Positions 34,879-47,304 of a stretch of 64,000 bases of DNA are shown in pieces (the first letter of the stretch is position 1; the number at the start of each line of letters is the position of its first letter). The notes beneath the pieces are model-generated. The model saw nothing but the letters and a program-made list of their open reading frames with translations, was not told the origin of the DNA and searched no databases. Made by a program: the position numbers and the translations under genes. The DNA comes from Adineta ricciae (taxonomy: Eukaryota > Rotifera > Eurotatoria > Adinetida > Adinetidae). The stretch is taken from assembly GCA_905250025.1 (NCBI GenBank), contig CAJNOJ010000200.1, forward strand, positions 62,001 to 126,000, given 5' to 3'.

Positions 34879-37720
34879 ATGTCTGACCATCATTTATTCA
34901 TTATTAGTGTACCTAATGATTGGACTATACCAGTACATCAGAATGAGAATGAACCGAGTAAGATTAGAGTAAGTATGAGGATTGTTTGATGACTAGAATA
35001 GAATATTTTTACTTAGCAATCGTACGAACCTAACGATGGTGAAACACCTCAGTTTGAACGAGTTATGTCTGCACCTACTACACCGTCTCCCAAAGTCAAC
35101 TCTGCATCTCTGTGCCAGGTTCAATAAAACAATGTTTATTTGGCATTGATTTCGATGTTTTTATTTGCGTATTGTAGCTTCTGAAGAATGCTATCCTTGA
35201 TAGATATGGCTTAAGCGAATATTCAACATGGATTCTTTCTGACGACCGTAAACAATATGAAGTACGTAAACTTTCCATTGAAATTCTCGATAACTATTTC
35301 TTTTTTTTTCATCCAAAGGTAACATTTGTGTCGGAAATAGGCATACTCTGTGAGGAACTTCTTCGTCGTCTATCAGATATAGGAATCGGCCGATTGAATG
35401 GTACAAGAGTAGCGTAAGATTAATCGGAGAATCTTTTCTGAACCTGCTTTGTCGTTTTTATTTCGTAGGGTTATACCTTTGACATATGCAATTGGTTATT
35501 CAAATTCACTACCATTGAACTCATGTAAAGTTCCAACATTATCTACGACATCGTTAAAACCAACTATAGATCATCCACTAAAAGCAGCTAAGGTCTGTGA
35601 TGATGTACCATCTCCACAGCCGCCTCTACCTCGGTAAATTGAAAAGAAGGTCACATTTATTTATCTGTTTTCCTTTTTGACAAAAACAAGGCAATCACAA
35701 CGACGAAAATCGATTCGAGCTGATTTTATGCAAAGTATTCGATCACGTTTGATGGTCTTTCAAGTTGTCCAAGTAATTCGCGCTCAATCAGCAATCACAT
35801 TTGATTTTATCGTTCTCCTTACACTTGCCAGGTAGACAAATCTGACTAAATAATGTTCGATTGAGCTTCACGACATTTTTCTTTAGTATTTTAGCATCTC
35901 TCGGTTTATTAGAAGACAGTTCGGTTATACTTGTTGCTTCAATGCTCATTTCACCATTAATGGTTTGTGTTACAGGAGAGCAAAGATCAGATTCTAATGA
36001 ACGGCTTTTAGGGACCTATTTTGGCTATTGTATTCGGATTTTGTATACATGATCGATCATTACGGCGAGCTGGACTTCGAGCAGAATTCATCGGTTTGTT
36101 TGTATGTTTAACTTGTGGTACGAAATAACAACAAAAGACATCAATGTGCACATATGTTGATCCTTTTCTTTTTCATATACTTCAGGATTTCTAATCGGTT
36201 TGGGAACGTCCGTCTGGGAGACAAATTGGGGTAGTACGACATCTTTTCCAACACCAGAAATGAAAGCACGGTATGTTCGACAGAAAATTTGTAGATTGAT
36301 ATACCAATCTTTCCTCTAGTGGTGATCTAACTCGATTATCCGTTGGCAGTATGATTGCTTTACCTTCAGGAGCTGGCGTAGCATTGTCCGTCTTAGGAGG
36401 AAATGCAGGTAGAATTGATGATAAATCAACGAATATTTATCGATAATGAGGTACTATTCTTTTCCTTTAGGTTCATTAGTCGGTGTTGCTATATCAGCGT
36501 CACTACTTCCTCCCGCGGTGAATTCGGTAAGATGTTTGCAGCAACAAAGTACTTCAGTTTGCTTTTGTTACTAGGGTCTTCTCTTAGGCTATTCGCTATT
36601 AACTGCAGCTATACCAAAATCCTTTGGTCGCCGTTCTAATGAGACTTATGTATGTACTTACGTGTTCGTCGTAACATCTGTGCATGTATCATTTTCAGAT
36701 TTTAAAACGTAAAATTTATCCATACAATGAATTAATCTGTCATACATTTCTCTCGAATGATTATCGTTCACTCTACTCATGCAACATGTCAACTGAGACG
36801 TTCATTTTAGCCATAGCAAGTTTTCTTCTAACACTTGTCAACATAGTTTGTATCGTGCTTTGTGCATTGATCGTACTACGAATCAAAGAAGTTGCTCCAA
36901 GTGGTGCACGGAACGCACAAGAACAATCGGATAAGGATCGCTTTTTTCATAATGATATGCGTCGATTTCGCGATTATCAAAAAACGATTCACAATAGTCA
37001 AGAGATGAACGAAGAAAGTAAAAGTGCTTCGTCAATCTCATTTCTTAGCAGCGATAGTGCGAAACGTGAACGACGAAAACAACTGCTGGCACTTGCTTCC
37101 CTCCATGATCTAGACATGACAAATCAAAATGATTTAACGTTGAACAATCCCGAAGCTCGAGGCAAAGTGAAACAACTCTACAAAACAATGGTACAATTCG
37201 ATCAAGATGCAAATCGACTCGATATTGGAATGAAAAATAAACCACCCTTACCAGTTAGTTTGAACGTCAACAAATTAGATGAACTCTTGATTTTTATCCA
37301 TTTTTTTGTCCGTTGTAGACATTAATGATGGATGTTTTACCACCAAAGTGGACCGAACTTTTCCAACATCAACAAGAACAAGAAATCGTCGAACAAGAAG
37401 GCCATGATCAAACTGCGCAAGCTCATCTAGGTTGTCCATGGCATAATCCAACGCATTACAACACGTATCAAGCATGTTCACTTGCCACTAATCAAGATCA
37501 TCCTCAACACTTTCCAAGTAGTCCACGGAAACTTCGTACTCTTTCATATTCATCCAACTCGTACACAACGGAGCCCATGAAACTTGTCGAAAACGAAAAT
37601 GAAACCTATGTACGCGGCACTCGTTTTCGTCTCGCCAAAGCAACCATCCGAATCGACGATGAAGATGAAGAACAACAGCAACAACATCAACAATTAAGCA
37701 GTGAACACGAATATGTTTAA
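34879..37720 (+). CDS. DUF389 (TIGR00341-type) multi-pass membrane protein
   Basis: At least ten exons with short introns. Begins MSDHHLFIISVPNDWTIPV. An N-terminal domain with TFVSEIGILCEELLRRLSDI precedes the membrane part. The DUF389 signature follows: ADFMQSIRSRLMVFQVVQVI, ITFDFIVLLTLAS, LASLGLLEDSSVILVASMLI, SPLM joined to GPILAIVFG across 35956-36012. Later come GFLIGLGTSVWETNW, SVGSMIALPSGAGVALSVLG, GSLVGVAISASLLPPAVNSG and a last helix MSTETFILAIASFLLTLVNI. A long cytoplasmic tail with Gln/Glu-rich ends completes it (stop 37718). DUF389 proteins are widespread in bacteria and archaea and uncommon in animals; their activity is not established. Many introns and the lineage-style tail show it is settled in this genome. 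Confidence 0.88.
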
Positions 37721-38745
37721 CAAAAACCATACATCAAAACATCCCTCGTCTTTTTTTCTCGTCATTACATATATGTAATCATGAACTGTTATTTTTTATT
37801 TCTTAGTGTCAGATAATACCGTTGCAGGAGAGTGTATACGTTTAAATATATTTTACTTTCACGAAGTGTATTTTGTCTATGGGTGACCTCTATTCAGGAT
37901 AAATGTTATTTGAGAGATGATAATCTCATTGACGATTGGTTAGCGTGCGTTCAAGTTTCTTTACACGTTATTTTTTCCTTTGGAGAATTGCTCTTGATAG
38001 AACAACATTTCGCTAGAATTTCAATGACACACATGATTCACCTTTTATTTAGGGCAAAATAATAGAAAGAGGATATACGTGATTCCTGTTCAATATGGAC
38101 ACAAGAATCAGTTTGAGAAATGATTTGATATTATTTGCTTATCCTTTTCCGTCTTCGATTTATTACATTGTTTTTTTGTTAGTCCATCTCCATGGATATT
38201 TTGTCGTATCACCAGTTGTGAGATCATAGAACCCACTTTAATCTCATAGACAAATCTATGTACCGAATACTAGTATGATGAAAACTATCTTTGCTAACCG
38301 TTTTGTATGTACATCTCTTCATAACTTTGTTCGCTGTGACTATTTTTCGTTCTAGAAACGGTTTTTATCTATTAATATATTCTCCTCCTACACTAAAGCA
38401 TCCGTCTCACATGAGAAATCCATGCCAATTTCGAACAACGACATTGTAATGTTTAAACGTTAAATATACTAATTGATTATTCGTATAACTAACATGTCAT
38501 GGTTGTTGGTAGTTACTGATTGCACAGTAACAAGGTCTTTTCGTGTTTTTCTGCTAATAGTTGTTGTGTATTTTTTGTAGATAAGATCTATAAGAAAATA
38601 TCAACAAAAAACTGTTTTGATTTTGTTTTTCAGATTTTGAACGCGAAGAAAAAAATTAATTCGTTATTGAAGAGGTAATGGACTAATAACGAAGGAACTT
38701 TATGTTTCTATTCTTGCATGCAACTAGATCTTAGAAAAGAAAAAT
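37721..38745. other. Intergenic, about 1 kb
   Basis: No gene recognised; AT-rich with short frames only. Probably the 3' UTR of the DUF389 gene and promoter of the next gene. Confidence 0.4.
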
Positions 38746-41700
38746 ATGAGCGAGAATGATCGTATGGTATCCGAAGTAGACGATGGTATGCTGTGTATAT
38801 TGTCTGTGCTCACTCTAACACCTTCTACTTACTCACCATTAAACTTTCGTTTGATTAAATATCTATACTGGTGTTTTTCTTTAGGAGACATTATGATTAA
38901 ATACCTTCGTGACAAGATCATTGGCCATCCGGCGGTCTTTTCACGTGCAGGAGAATTACCGATTGAAGAGTAAGATTGTCTTCATGTCTATTGTTTTCAT
39001 AAACAGGTCTTTCTACATTTCAGTATGCCGCCGATGAAACGAACTAATTCTCAGAATAGTTTGAACGATCTGATGTCCGCAAGTACCATATCAAACGATA
39101 CAACCAGTCAGGTATGCTTACGACTAGCGAAAAGAAGTCTTTTTCATTTACACAAATGACTCAATGAAAATATTCGCTTATTCTTCTTCTTCTTCTGCAC
39201 AGAAATCACATGAAATTCATGTCAGGTATATGTTTAAAAAATAAGCACTGCTATTTTGTTTTCTCCTGTCCGTATTCCCTTTCTTTCCATTTTTTGCATG
39301 CTTGTGTTTTCGGATAAGTTCATAGTACGTTTATTACGAAAATGCTCCATCTAATTTTAGTCAAAGAAAGGAGAAAAAAAAGGCGAATGTGACAGTTGAG
39401 AATCATACCATTAACAGGTGTGAGTATGTTTGTATCAACTCGTTTTCTTTTCATTGCCTTTTTTTCCGTCGTTCTGCTTCGCTTTTTTTCTCTTTGCTTC
39501 TAAAGTTAATTTGCTTGTTGTTGCTTTCTTTCTGTACGGTCTTTCTTGCTTCGGCACTCTCATCTCTAGTCATCGGCGTCATTTGCAATCGAATACACAA
39601 GAAAGAAAAACTACTGTTGTTTTGTATTTACGATTGTTTGAAAGAAGGCGACCCGCTTTAACTGAGAAGGGAGAGAAAGAAAAGAATGGCCCGTGCTGCT
39701 TCTAGTCCGCTGATAAAGGAACAGGTGAAATATAACTATCTTCGAAGACTTCTTTTGTTCCATCGATAATCAATTGATATATTTGTGTGATTAGGTTGAA
39801 AAACTTCTCGCTGCTGCAGCTGGCCGACGACCGACATCATCGTCATCACCGATCATCATTCCCAAAAAGCCATCTCGTTCGAATGTAAGTCATTAACATA
39901 TTCAAATGACTCACACCTTCCTCCCTATTCTTATCGAATCAACAGTTGATGAATCAATTTGTCTTTTGTTATCAGGCATCATCTCATAGCTCTTCGTCAT
40001 ACACATCCGTCGTTGACCAAATATCTTCATTCGGAGTAAGATAACAAATTGAGATAAATTTTCGTTCTTCTAACAAACATGTCTGTCTTTCGTTTTCTTT
40101 TCTTTTTCGTGTCTACAGGAGTCTTCAATGCCATCAGATGATGGTAGGTTCCTATTAAATATGAATAAGAATTGTAAGATTGACTTTTCGTGTTTGTCAT
40201 TCACAGTTTCAATGCCAACACTGCCATCCGCTTGTCAACAATTAGAACATTCAGCCGCTCGAGATCGTATTTCAGTTAAAAATAAACGACGACAACCGCT
40301 TAAACAAAAAGTAAACAAATTCACATGAACAATGTTTCTCATCAATCGTAATTGTATTTTAGTTGAGTACACTTCGAGAAACGGATGACAACGATGTCGA
40401 TTTATTTGCATCCAAAATTGACGGTAAGCTTTCGCTATGCATCAGTTCAGGTTCGGACTAATGGGCAAAGGGAATTAACATATTTCTTTCGAAAAAAAAC
40501 GTTCAAAACAAACTTCGAGATCTTTTGAGTATAGATAATAATACTAATGACGATGATGACGATCTAATTGTACCACCAGTACCGACGAAACAGAGTTATA
40601 TATTCAATCATTTATTTTCGTCACCATCTACAACAGCTATGAGTCCGTCGGCACATAAACTACAGATTCAATTACATCATATTTTACATGCATTCACCTT
40701 CGATTGACCTGAATTTCCTAGTTTTTTTTTCGTATTCTTTTCGTAAATAAAATAATTTTCCTATTTTCAGCTATTTCATCAACACCAGATGAGGAACAAT
40801 CAAGAATGATGATGACAAGTCATGTGGAGGTAAATATTGCCATACTTGTTGCCGTGTTACAAACTTAAAGAGACTATGCGAGAGGCGCTCGATGAAACGA
40901 AGTTCGTCCAGATAAAATCTAGAACTATGACTTGATGATAAGACGTTCTCCTAAATGTCTCGGTGAAATATATTTCGTTCAAATACGAATATGCGTGCAG
41001 AGCTAGTTGATTCTAAAACTGATTGCCGCCGTTTTATTTTAGCCGAAAATTTTGCAACCGTTGTTTGATTCATCTGACTTGGGTTCTGCTCGAGCACGAC
41101 TTCGAATGTCTGTTCGTCCACGTGATCGTTCAGCAGATAATATCTTGTTAGCAACTAACACAAATATGACTAGTGAAACATCTTCTACTCGCCCGACGCT
41201 TGCACCAGTGAACAGCAGTCCTATTCAGCGCTCTGTTAGCTTCAAACGACCACAGGAAATCAATGATATCAAATTGAAACCTCGACCGATTTTAAAGTCA
41301 AGAAAAGAAGAATCGCGCAAGAATGATTTACCATCGACAGAGACAATTGAGAATGAGTCAACATCTGTTGATCCACCGAACCATGACGAAGAAACACAAA
41401 ATCTGAGTCGATCACGTTCATCGTCTCAAGAACATATCTATGATAATCTTGATGTTTTTAAACGTCCGAAACCAACGAATATCATGCCCTCGCACGAAGA
41501 CGAACCATCGCCAGCTACATATGTTAAGACAAGAGAACATCCTGTATCAACACCCCGCTTACGCCCAACAACCATGCTAGTGTCAACTAACAATGATAAA
41601 CCATCGACAAATGAGTTTGAAAATGTGTTTAATCAATTTAAAAAACGTGGTTCAATTTGTCGTGTTCCAGCAAACGAAGAAAATGCAATTGCACCTGTCC

Positions 41701-42413
41701 CTGTTGAAGAAGCTCGTGCGCCTACGCCTCCACCGTCTGTTGATCCTGCGCAACCTATCAATGAACCGACAACTAAGCCTGCTGACACAACACCTGTACC
41801 ACAAGCTTCGAATCGACGAAAAACAGTTGGTGGCGTTTGTCTCCCAGCGGGTAATAAAGTTGCAACGAATGACAATAAACCTGCAGCATCGTGGATAGAC
41901 ATTGCTAAACAAAAACAAAATAAATTGTAAGTTATTACGTTATAGCATTTGAATTTAATTTCATGACATTTGATCACTATTGCAATCGATTTACGTCGAA
42001 ATGACTTCGAAATAATTATTGATACAGATGTAAAAGGTCACATACGTCATGATTATTGCTTTAATCTTTATAAAATGGAATATTTCACTCTGTTTTCTTC
42101 TGTAGTCAATCGATTTCGAATGATAAAAAACATGAGAATGAATCTGAACAAGCTGTTCTACATGAACCAGTGGTAACAACTCGAAAAACAACGCCATCTA
42201 CTGATGTTCGATTAAATCGAAAATCTATGTTTGAACAACCGACAAATCAATCGAATTCACATGTACTAGAACGCGTAAATATCCTGTTTTGTTTTTGTTT
42301 AGTATCTCGTCGAAACTATTGATCTCTTCTTTTGTTATCTAGGATTCAATACGAGCACTGAAAGCCGGCAATCCGAATCGTATCAATAATTTAATTCAAT
42401 TTTTTGACAAATA
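38746..42413 (+). CDS. Low-complexity, disordered protein, possibly CRACD-like
   Basis: More than a dozen small exons. Starts MSENDRMVSEVDDG at 38746. Exons then read IMIKYLRDKIIGHPAVFSRA, MPPMKRTNSQNSLNDLMSAS, basic linkers and VEKLLAAAAGRRPTSSSSPI. The long exon 41042-41928 contains ILQPLFDSSDLGSARARLRM, many Ser/Thr/Pro/Lys residues and ends ASWIDIAKQKQNKL. Last exons reach SIRALKAGNPNRINNLIQFF at 42411. A W-x-(S/D)-(I/L)-A-K-x-K motif near the C-terminus is found in CRACD/KIAA1211-type actin-capping regulators, which motivates a tentative link only. An exon at 40535-40707 that ends in TGA may be intronic or an alternative end. Function unknown; a cytoskeletal role is a guess. Confidence 0.55.
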
Positions 42414-42479
42414 AATTTTGCTTTGTTTGTTTGTGTTTGTGCTTTACCTTGTAAAAAGATATATCTTTTATTATTCTCC

Positions 42480-42560
42480 AACGATAAACTCTTTTCGTTT
42501 AACAATATAAATCTATCTCTTGCTCTCTCACTCTCTCTCTCTCTCTAATATATAAATGTA
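42480..42560. repeat. CT/TC microsatellite followed by a TA run
   Basis: About 42522-42546 is an uninterrupted CTCTCT tract in the short spacer between the CRACD-like gene and TIMM8, followed by ATATATAAATGTATATG. Pyrimidine-rich sequence here could also serve trans-splicing of the downstream gene. Confidence 0.6.
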
Positions 42561-42600
42561 TATGTACATGAAAGACAAAAATGACTGGTTTTTTTAGATC

Positions 42601-43005
42601 ATGGATTTGTCGTCCAGTGCTGGTCAGGGTATCGGTGATCCTCAATTAGCGTCATTTATTGAGCAAGAAAATCAGAAGCAACGGTTTCAATCGGTTGTTC
42701 ATTCACTGACTGAGCAATGTTGGGAAATTTGTAGTCCAAGTATATCATCGCGACTGGATGGTAAAAGTGAGACGTGTTTAGCCAATTGTGTCGAACGATT
42801 CATTGATTCGAGTAATTATATTATTAATAAACTTGGTCAAGAAGGTGCTGCTGCTGTTGCATCGATGAAATCCAATGAATTTAGTACATCAACGGATTTT
42901 TCATTAGGTGCACCGGACATGGGTTTGCAATCGCCGGAATTTTCGTCAGGTTTTAGTTCATCAACTAGTCAAGAAGAAAAGAAGAGTAGTTGGAAATTTT
43001 GGTAG
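42601..43005 (+). CDS. TIMM8: Mitochondrial small TIM chaperone, Tim8
   Basis: Single exon, 134 residues. The twin CX3C motif of small Tims is exact: CWEIC, 15 residues, then CLANC followed by VERFIDSSNYIINKL. LASFIEQENQKQRFQSVVHS is the Tim8 helix 1. Small Tims form hexamers in the intermembrane space that carry hydrophobic precursors to the inner membrane; Tim8 pairs with Tim13. The protein is longer than the usual 85-100 residues because of a Ser/Gly-rich tail ending in EEKKSSWKFW. The ATG is 3 nt after an acceptor-like TGGTTTTTTTAG, which fits a trans-spliced or first-exon acceptor. It lies 187 nt after the upstream stop and 90 nt before PSMB2. Confidence 0.93.
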   Translation: MDLSSSAGQGIGDPQLASFIEQENQKQRFQSVVHSLTEQCWEICSPSISSRLDGKSETCLANCVERFIDSSNYIINKLGQEGAAAVASMKSNEFSTSTDFSLGAPDMGLQSPEFSSGFSSSTSQEEKKSSWKFW

Positions 43006-43059
43006 ATAACTTCCATGTTTCTTTTTCGTCTTTCGATTTGATAAGAACGTTCAGATTTT

Positions 43060-43095
43060 GTTGTTGTTTGTTGTTTCAGATAAAATTCACCAAGC
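43060..43095 (+). promoter_or_regulatory. Candidate spliced-leader acceptor before PSMB2
   Basis: The 90-nt spacer between the TIMM8 stop and the PSMB2 ATG ends with a T-rich tract TTGTTGTTTGTTGTTTCAG, 16 nt before ATG, with no matching upstream donor in the spacer. This is what a trans-splice acceptor inside an operon would look like. Inference from position. Confidence 0.4.
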
Positions 43096-43831
43096 ATGGT
43101 TGAATCAGTCATCGGCATTCGCGGAAAAGATTTCGTTTTATTAGCACAAGATGCCAATACAACGAAATATGGTATTTTGAATATGAAATTTGATACCAAT
43201 CGATTGTTTAAATTGAGTGAACACTGTGCTATGCTTGCTGGTATGTATTGTAGAGCGAAATGAAGATTATCTCATACGATCAACTTTGATTTCAGCTGGA
43301 GAACCTGGTGATGTAGTTCAATTCGCTGAATATGTCGGCAAAAACATCCAATTATATAAAATGATCAACGGTATTGAATTATCACCATACGCTTGTGCAA
43401 ACTTTACTCGCCATGAAATGGCCACATCACTCCGTTCGCGCAACTCTTTTCTTGCTAATCTTATCGTCGGTGGTTATTCAACGAACGAACGTGATCAAAA
43501 TCGCGCACAATTGTACTCGATCGATTATCTAGGTGCCATGGTGTCAGCCAATGTAGTTGCACATGGTTTTTGTCAATTTTTCGCCTTGGGTATTGGCGAT
43601 CGTTTATGGAAAGAAGATTTAACAGTTAATGAAGCTTTATTTATGTTACAAACAATCGTCAACGAATTGGGCAAACGCATGGCGGCGTATCCACACTGTG
43701 TTTTCGTACGAATTATTGATGCTCAAGGTATCCGCGTCCTTGATAACATGTATCCAGAGAAGATTCACGTTGCCAAACCATCTGAGGGTGAATTACAAAC
43801 CAGCGCCGATATGATGGACATTCATTCTTAG
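43096..43831 (+). CDS. PSMB2: 20S proteasome subunit beta type-2
   Basis: Two exons (43096-43240 and 43296-43831), 226 residues (human 201). It begins MVESVIGIRGKDFVLLAQDA, matching the beta-4 subunit start, which keeps its N-terminus and is not catalytic. Family blocks: AGEPGDVVQFAEYVGKNIQL, YKMINGIELSPYACANFTRH and VRIIDAQGIRVLDNM. It forms part of the inner beta ring of the proteasome core. A C-terminal extension past the usual end adds about 20 residues (VAKPSEGELQTSADMMDIHS). It follows TIMM8 at 90 nt on the same strand. Confidence 0.96.
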
Positions 43832-44381
43832 TTCAATTTTCTTCCTTCTTTCTAAATACATACAAAATTTAACAGCAAACAACGCACATACAGACATTCA
43901 CGTACACAAATATACTAATTTCTTTTTAAACTAGACCTTTTTTTTCTTTATTTTTTGTTCTTTGTTGTTATTGCTGCTGTTCATATGATGAAACATTCAT
44001 TAAATGTCTGACAGATGTAAAATCACAAAGGAGATCAATAAGAAACATGTTGTCCATACTGTTGAAGAATTAATAGCAAAACGAATGTATCACAGAAGCT
44101 GTTAATTCGCAGGAAACATCATGTACTTCATGAACGTTAGCGCCACCTATACTAATCGCTATTAATCTTTTTTTTATCTACGATTGAAAATGTGAGATAG
44201 GATTTGAATTTCTTTCCAGTTGTTTTCGTTTTTTCCCTCAAGAAAAAAATTATAAGAATTTATAATGAATGAACGAATGAATGCAGCTGATCAACGCGGG
44301 TCTTTGTTCAATAATCTGTGTTCATGAATTTGATCAATTGTTCTCTTTTTCGATCATAAGGAAAATCTTGTTTGGGTACCG
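43832..44381. other. Intergenic and 5' flank of the next gene
   Basis: No coding region. A likely acceptor or UTR end lies just before the ATG at 44382. T-rich tracts occur near 43925-43965. Confidence 0.4.
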
Positions 44382-46125
44382 ATGGTAGTAGAACAAACTT
44401 GGTGGCCATGGAAGCCATCTTTGTTTACTCAACATCGCAGTAAGTCAAATTGACAAATCTCCTCGTTTTTTCCTAATTTTTCAATGTAAATAACTTAGTC
44501 CGTATTACAAACCAACTACGTGTTGCTCAACAGCAGGAACATTGTAATGAATTACGTCGTCAAATAACGCTTGTTGAAGAAGATATAGCTCAGTTGCTTC
44601 AACGAATAAAACCGATTGATTTTGCTCAAATAGATCAAGTTCGTTACCTGTGTTTCTGTCTGTTGTTCAAACCTATAGAATGGTATTTCTTTTCCTCGTA
44701 GAGATTAGATTCATGTTTAATCAAACACGAACACACTCTGAAAGATTATTCTCGAGTCGAACAACAATTGCTTCGTCTAGCACCCAAACTTCTTCTTGGC
44801 AATGCTTATTATCGAACGAGCATCAATGAAATTCCTATTCGAATACCGTCTACTCATACAAAAAGACGACGAAAACGATTGAAATTAACTATCGAACAAC
44901 AATGGAAGAATGGTATTGGAGATGCATATCGAAGATTTCAACTCCAACGCAATATTGAACTTCCACCTAAACCTGATCCATTTATTCCTATTCCCACATC
45001 CACTGAACCGTTGCCTATAGTGAATGATTATCTTCCTGATGAACCACCGATTGTCGCAGACAATTTCATCGATGTCGTCCAAGATCATGAATTTTTACCT
45101 CCTCGTACGTATTTACTTTACTAGGTGTTCGCTCGATTGATATGTGCTATATTTAGTGCCACCGCCTCCACTATCTGAAGAAATTATTATTCCATTTAAA
45201 ACACCACCGCCACCATCGAAAACGTATGTGAATTCAAATCTTTAAGAAAAAAAAAGAACCTAACTTTTGTTTTCTTGCTAGATGTCGATCACCGCCATCG
45301 GATCGCCTTCAACTAGCTGTTGATGATACGATTGTTAAACCACATCGTCTGATCAATAAAACTTTGGGAAATCTTAGTCTAATGTCATTTGTATGTACAA
45401 CTGAAGTGTCTATTGTTTGTATCTGTCTCTCTTTTGCCAGCATGTCGATCCAGACCAATGTTCATCGCCGAAGTCAGATGAAAGAAAAAAGAAAACGAAA
45501 CTAAAGAAACTCATGCTCCCACCCTTACCACCGTCGGCACCACAATTTAGTTCTACAGCTATCTTTGATACACATGCGTTTTTTACTCAATCGACTAATA
45601 AATCCAAAAAACAAAGGAGAAAAGTTGATATTTCACGTCAACCGGTTGTAATGACAACCGACGATGTACCGAAGAAGAAAGGCCGAACGAAAAAATCTTC
45701 TCCCTACGATTTTCAAGATGATGATAACTCAACACTATCACGTACTAAAGGTAAACTAAAGATTCTGTCATTTTCTTCCCCTTATGTCATACGCGTTTCC
45801 TCTAGGCGTTAAATTACTAACCGATGATATTATAACAGCTCGTTTTGCCAAAAATAGTCACTTTCAAAGTCATCAAACATCGGTGGCCAGCACAAAATCT
45901 TCGAAGTCTCGTTCAAAAGCGTCCGAGCACGAACATACGAAGAAAAAGAAGAATATTTTGGGTATTGGTACATCGAGTCCATTGATTTCATCAACGAATC
46001 TCACATTATCTCCCGGTCGATTGTCTACGGATGACAAAGATACTGATGCTGATTATACTATAAAGTCAACTCTATCGAAGCGACATACTCGAACGACGAA
46101 AAGTCGACGAACACGTGTAAAATAA
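44382..46125 (+). CDS. Coiled-coil N-terminus, Pro-rich middle, basic C-terminus; unknown function
   Basis: Eight or so exons, roughly 460 residues. It starts MVVEQTWWPWKPSLFTQHR. A helical segment follows (LRVAQQQEHCNELRRQITLV, EEDIAQLLQRIKPIDF, KDYSRVEQQLLRL). Next are a basic patch (HTKRRRKRLKLTIEQQW), a proline-rich stretch (IELPPKPDPFIPIPTST and LPPPPLSEEIIIPFKTPPPP) and Lys/Ser-rich disordered segments with nuclear-localisation-like clusters. It ends TTKSRRTRVK. Basic clusters suggest a nuclear protein, but I recognise no domain. AATAAA at 46159 follows the stop. Confidence 0.6.
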
Positions 46126-46158
46126 ATTTTGTATTTTGATGAATTATAATTTATGTAA

Positions 46159-46164
46159 AATAAA
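46159..46164 (+). promoter_or_regulatory. Polyadenylation signal
   Basis: AATAAA 34 nt after the stop of the 44382-46125 gene. Confidence 0.5.
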
Positions 46165-46803
46165 TATTTCTATTAAAGAATAAAGTAGATTGCCTCTCGA
46201 AAAGATTTCTTATTAATTAACTGCGTCATAAAAATCAGTTTTCTCGAAGTACTCTCCCGCTTTCCTATCCTTTAAATAAGATAAGACATCTACTTACTGC
46301 TCTCACGATCATAATAAACTGATTTATTAATACACTCTTATCCAGACATGGTGTATTATCCGCAGGTACGTTTAAAAATGGATGTTAGTTCATGAGTCCG
46401 CGATATTGACAGAAAATAAAAAGAAACAATGTTTCAGCGATCAAACGATGCATTGTCAGACGATCTTTCATAATTCTTCATTGAAAAAGATCATACAAAT
46501 GGAAGTTCATCAGTTTAAGCTTGACTAAATTTTGTCAAACATTTCTTCGAATGTAGTCACTGTAAACTTACAGTTGCACCTCATAAAATCTCTGAGTGGC
46601 ATATTATTATTCTATATAATAATTACATTTTTTTGGTGCTCTGCAACACAAAGTTATTTCACAAAATAAGGGCGATTTTGTTTTCTGTTTATTCCAAGTA
46701 GAAACTACATCGAAAAAGTTTCATTAGAGAGTTTCATCTTCCTATCACCAACACATCCATTTCGACGCTCGATTTTTTGATTTCATAGCATAAAGAAAGC
46801 AAT
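46165..46803. other. Intergenic, no gene recognised
   Basis: AT-rich spacer between convergent genes; only short open frames. Confidence 0.4.
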
Positions 46804-47104
46804 CTAAATGAAAAGATCCCTCCTTCCTACTCCTTCGAACGGTTGCCTCAATAACTCACTTCGCTTTTGTCGGTCATTGTCCAGTATTTGTTCTTCAGGA
46901 GACCATGAATCCACGACATCGAAATCCTATAAAAACTAATGTGACTTATTTTTCTATCAAATTGAATTCACTTACCGAGTGTTGAACAGGAGCTTTGGTA
47001 TTTGTTGGTTGTAGGGCATCGAACATCAGTGATCTACCTTCATTGGAGTTAACGAACATAAGGACAAAGAGAAAAATCGCAAGGTTTCCGAACAATCGAC
47101 CCAT
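46804..47104 (-). CDS. Candidate amidated neuropeptide precursor
   Basis: Two exons (47104-46976 and 46926-46804, joined by a 49-nt intron with GTAAGT and TTTTTATAG) give 83 residues. Residues 1 to about 24 form a clear signal peptide (MGRLFGNLAIFLFVLMFVNS). The prohormone part contains DNDRQKR, then SELLRQPFEGV, then GRR and DLFI before the stop. KR and GRR are classical convertase sites, and Gly before RR is the donor for C-terminal amidation. The predicted product is therefore SELLRQPFEGV-amide, secreted from neurons or gland cells. The family is not one I recognise. The signal, cleavage and amidation logic is seen in the sequence; expression and processing are inferred. Too short for ordinary ORF filters because it is split. 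Confidence 0.65.
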
Positions 47105-47304
47105 GATCTAACCGCACAAGACAAGAAAGGATGAATGAAATATATTGCCCACGTCGAGAATGAATTGATATCAAAATGAGTAGTTAATAAAAGTCTTTTC
47201 TTATTTGTGTTTATATACAAAGTCTTTTATTCAGTTCGTTAAACAATGAAGGATGCAGGCGTAGAACAGAAAAGAAAAAAAAATAAACGTTTTCAAGTCA
47301 TGTC

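Noticed and set aside
41633-41977. 114-codon minus-strand frame
   Set aside because: Antisense to the long exon of the CRACD-like gene, whose plus frame has intact splice sites on both sides.
44885-45088. 67-codon minus-strand frame
   Set aside because: Shadow of the Pro-rich exon of the 44382-46125 gene.
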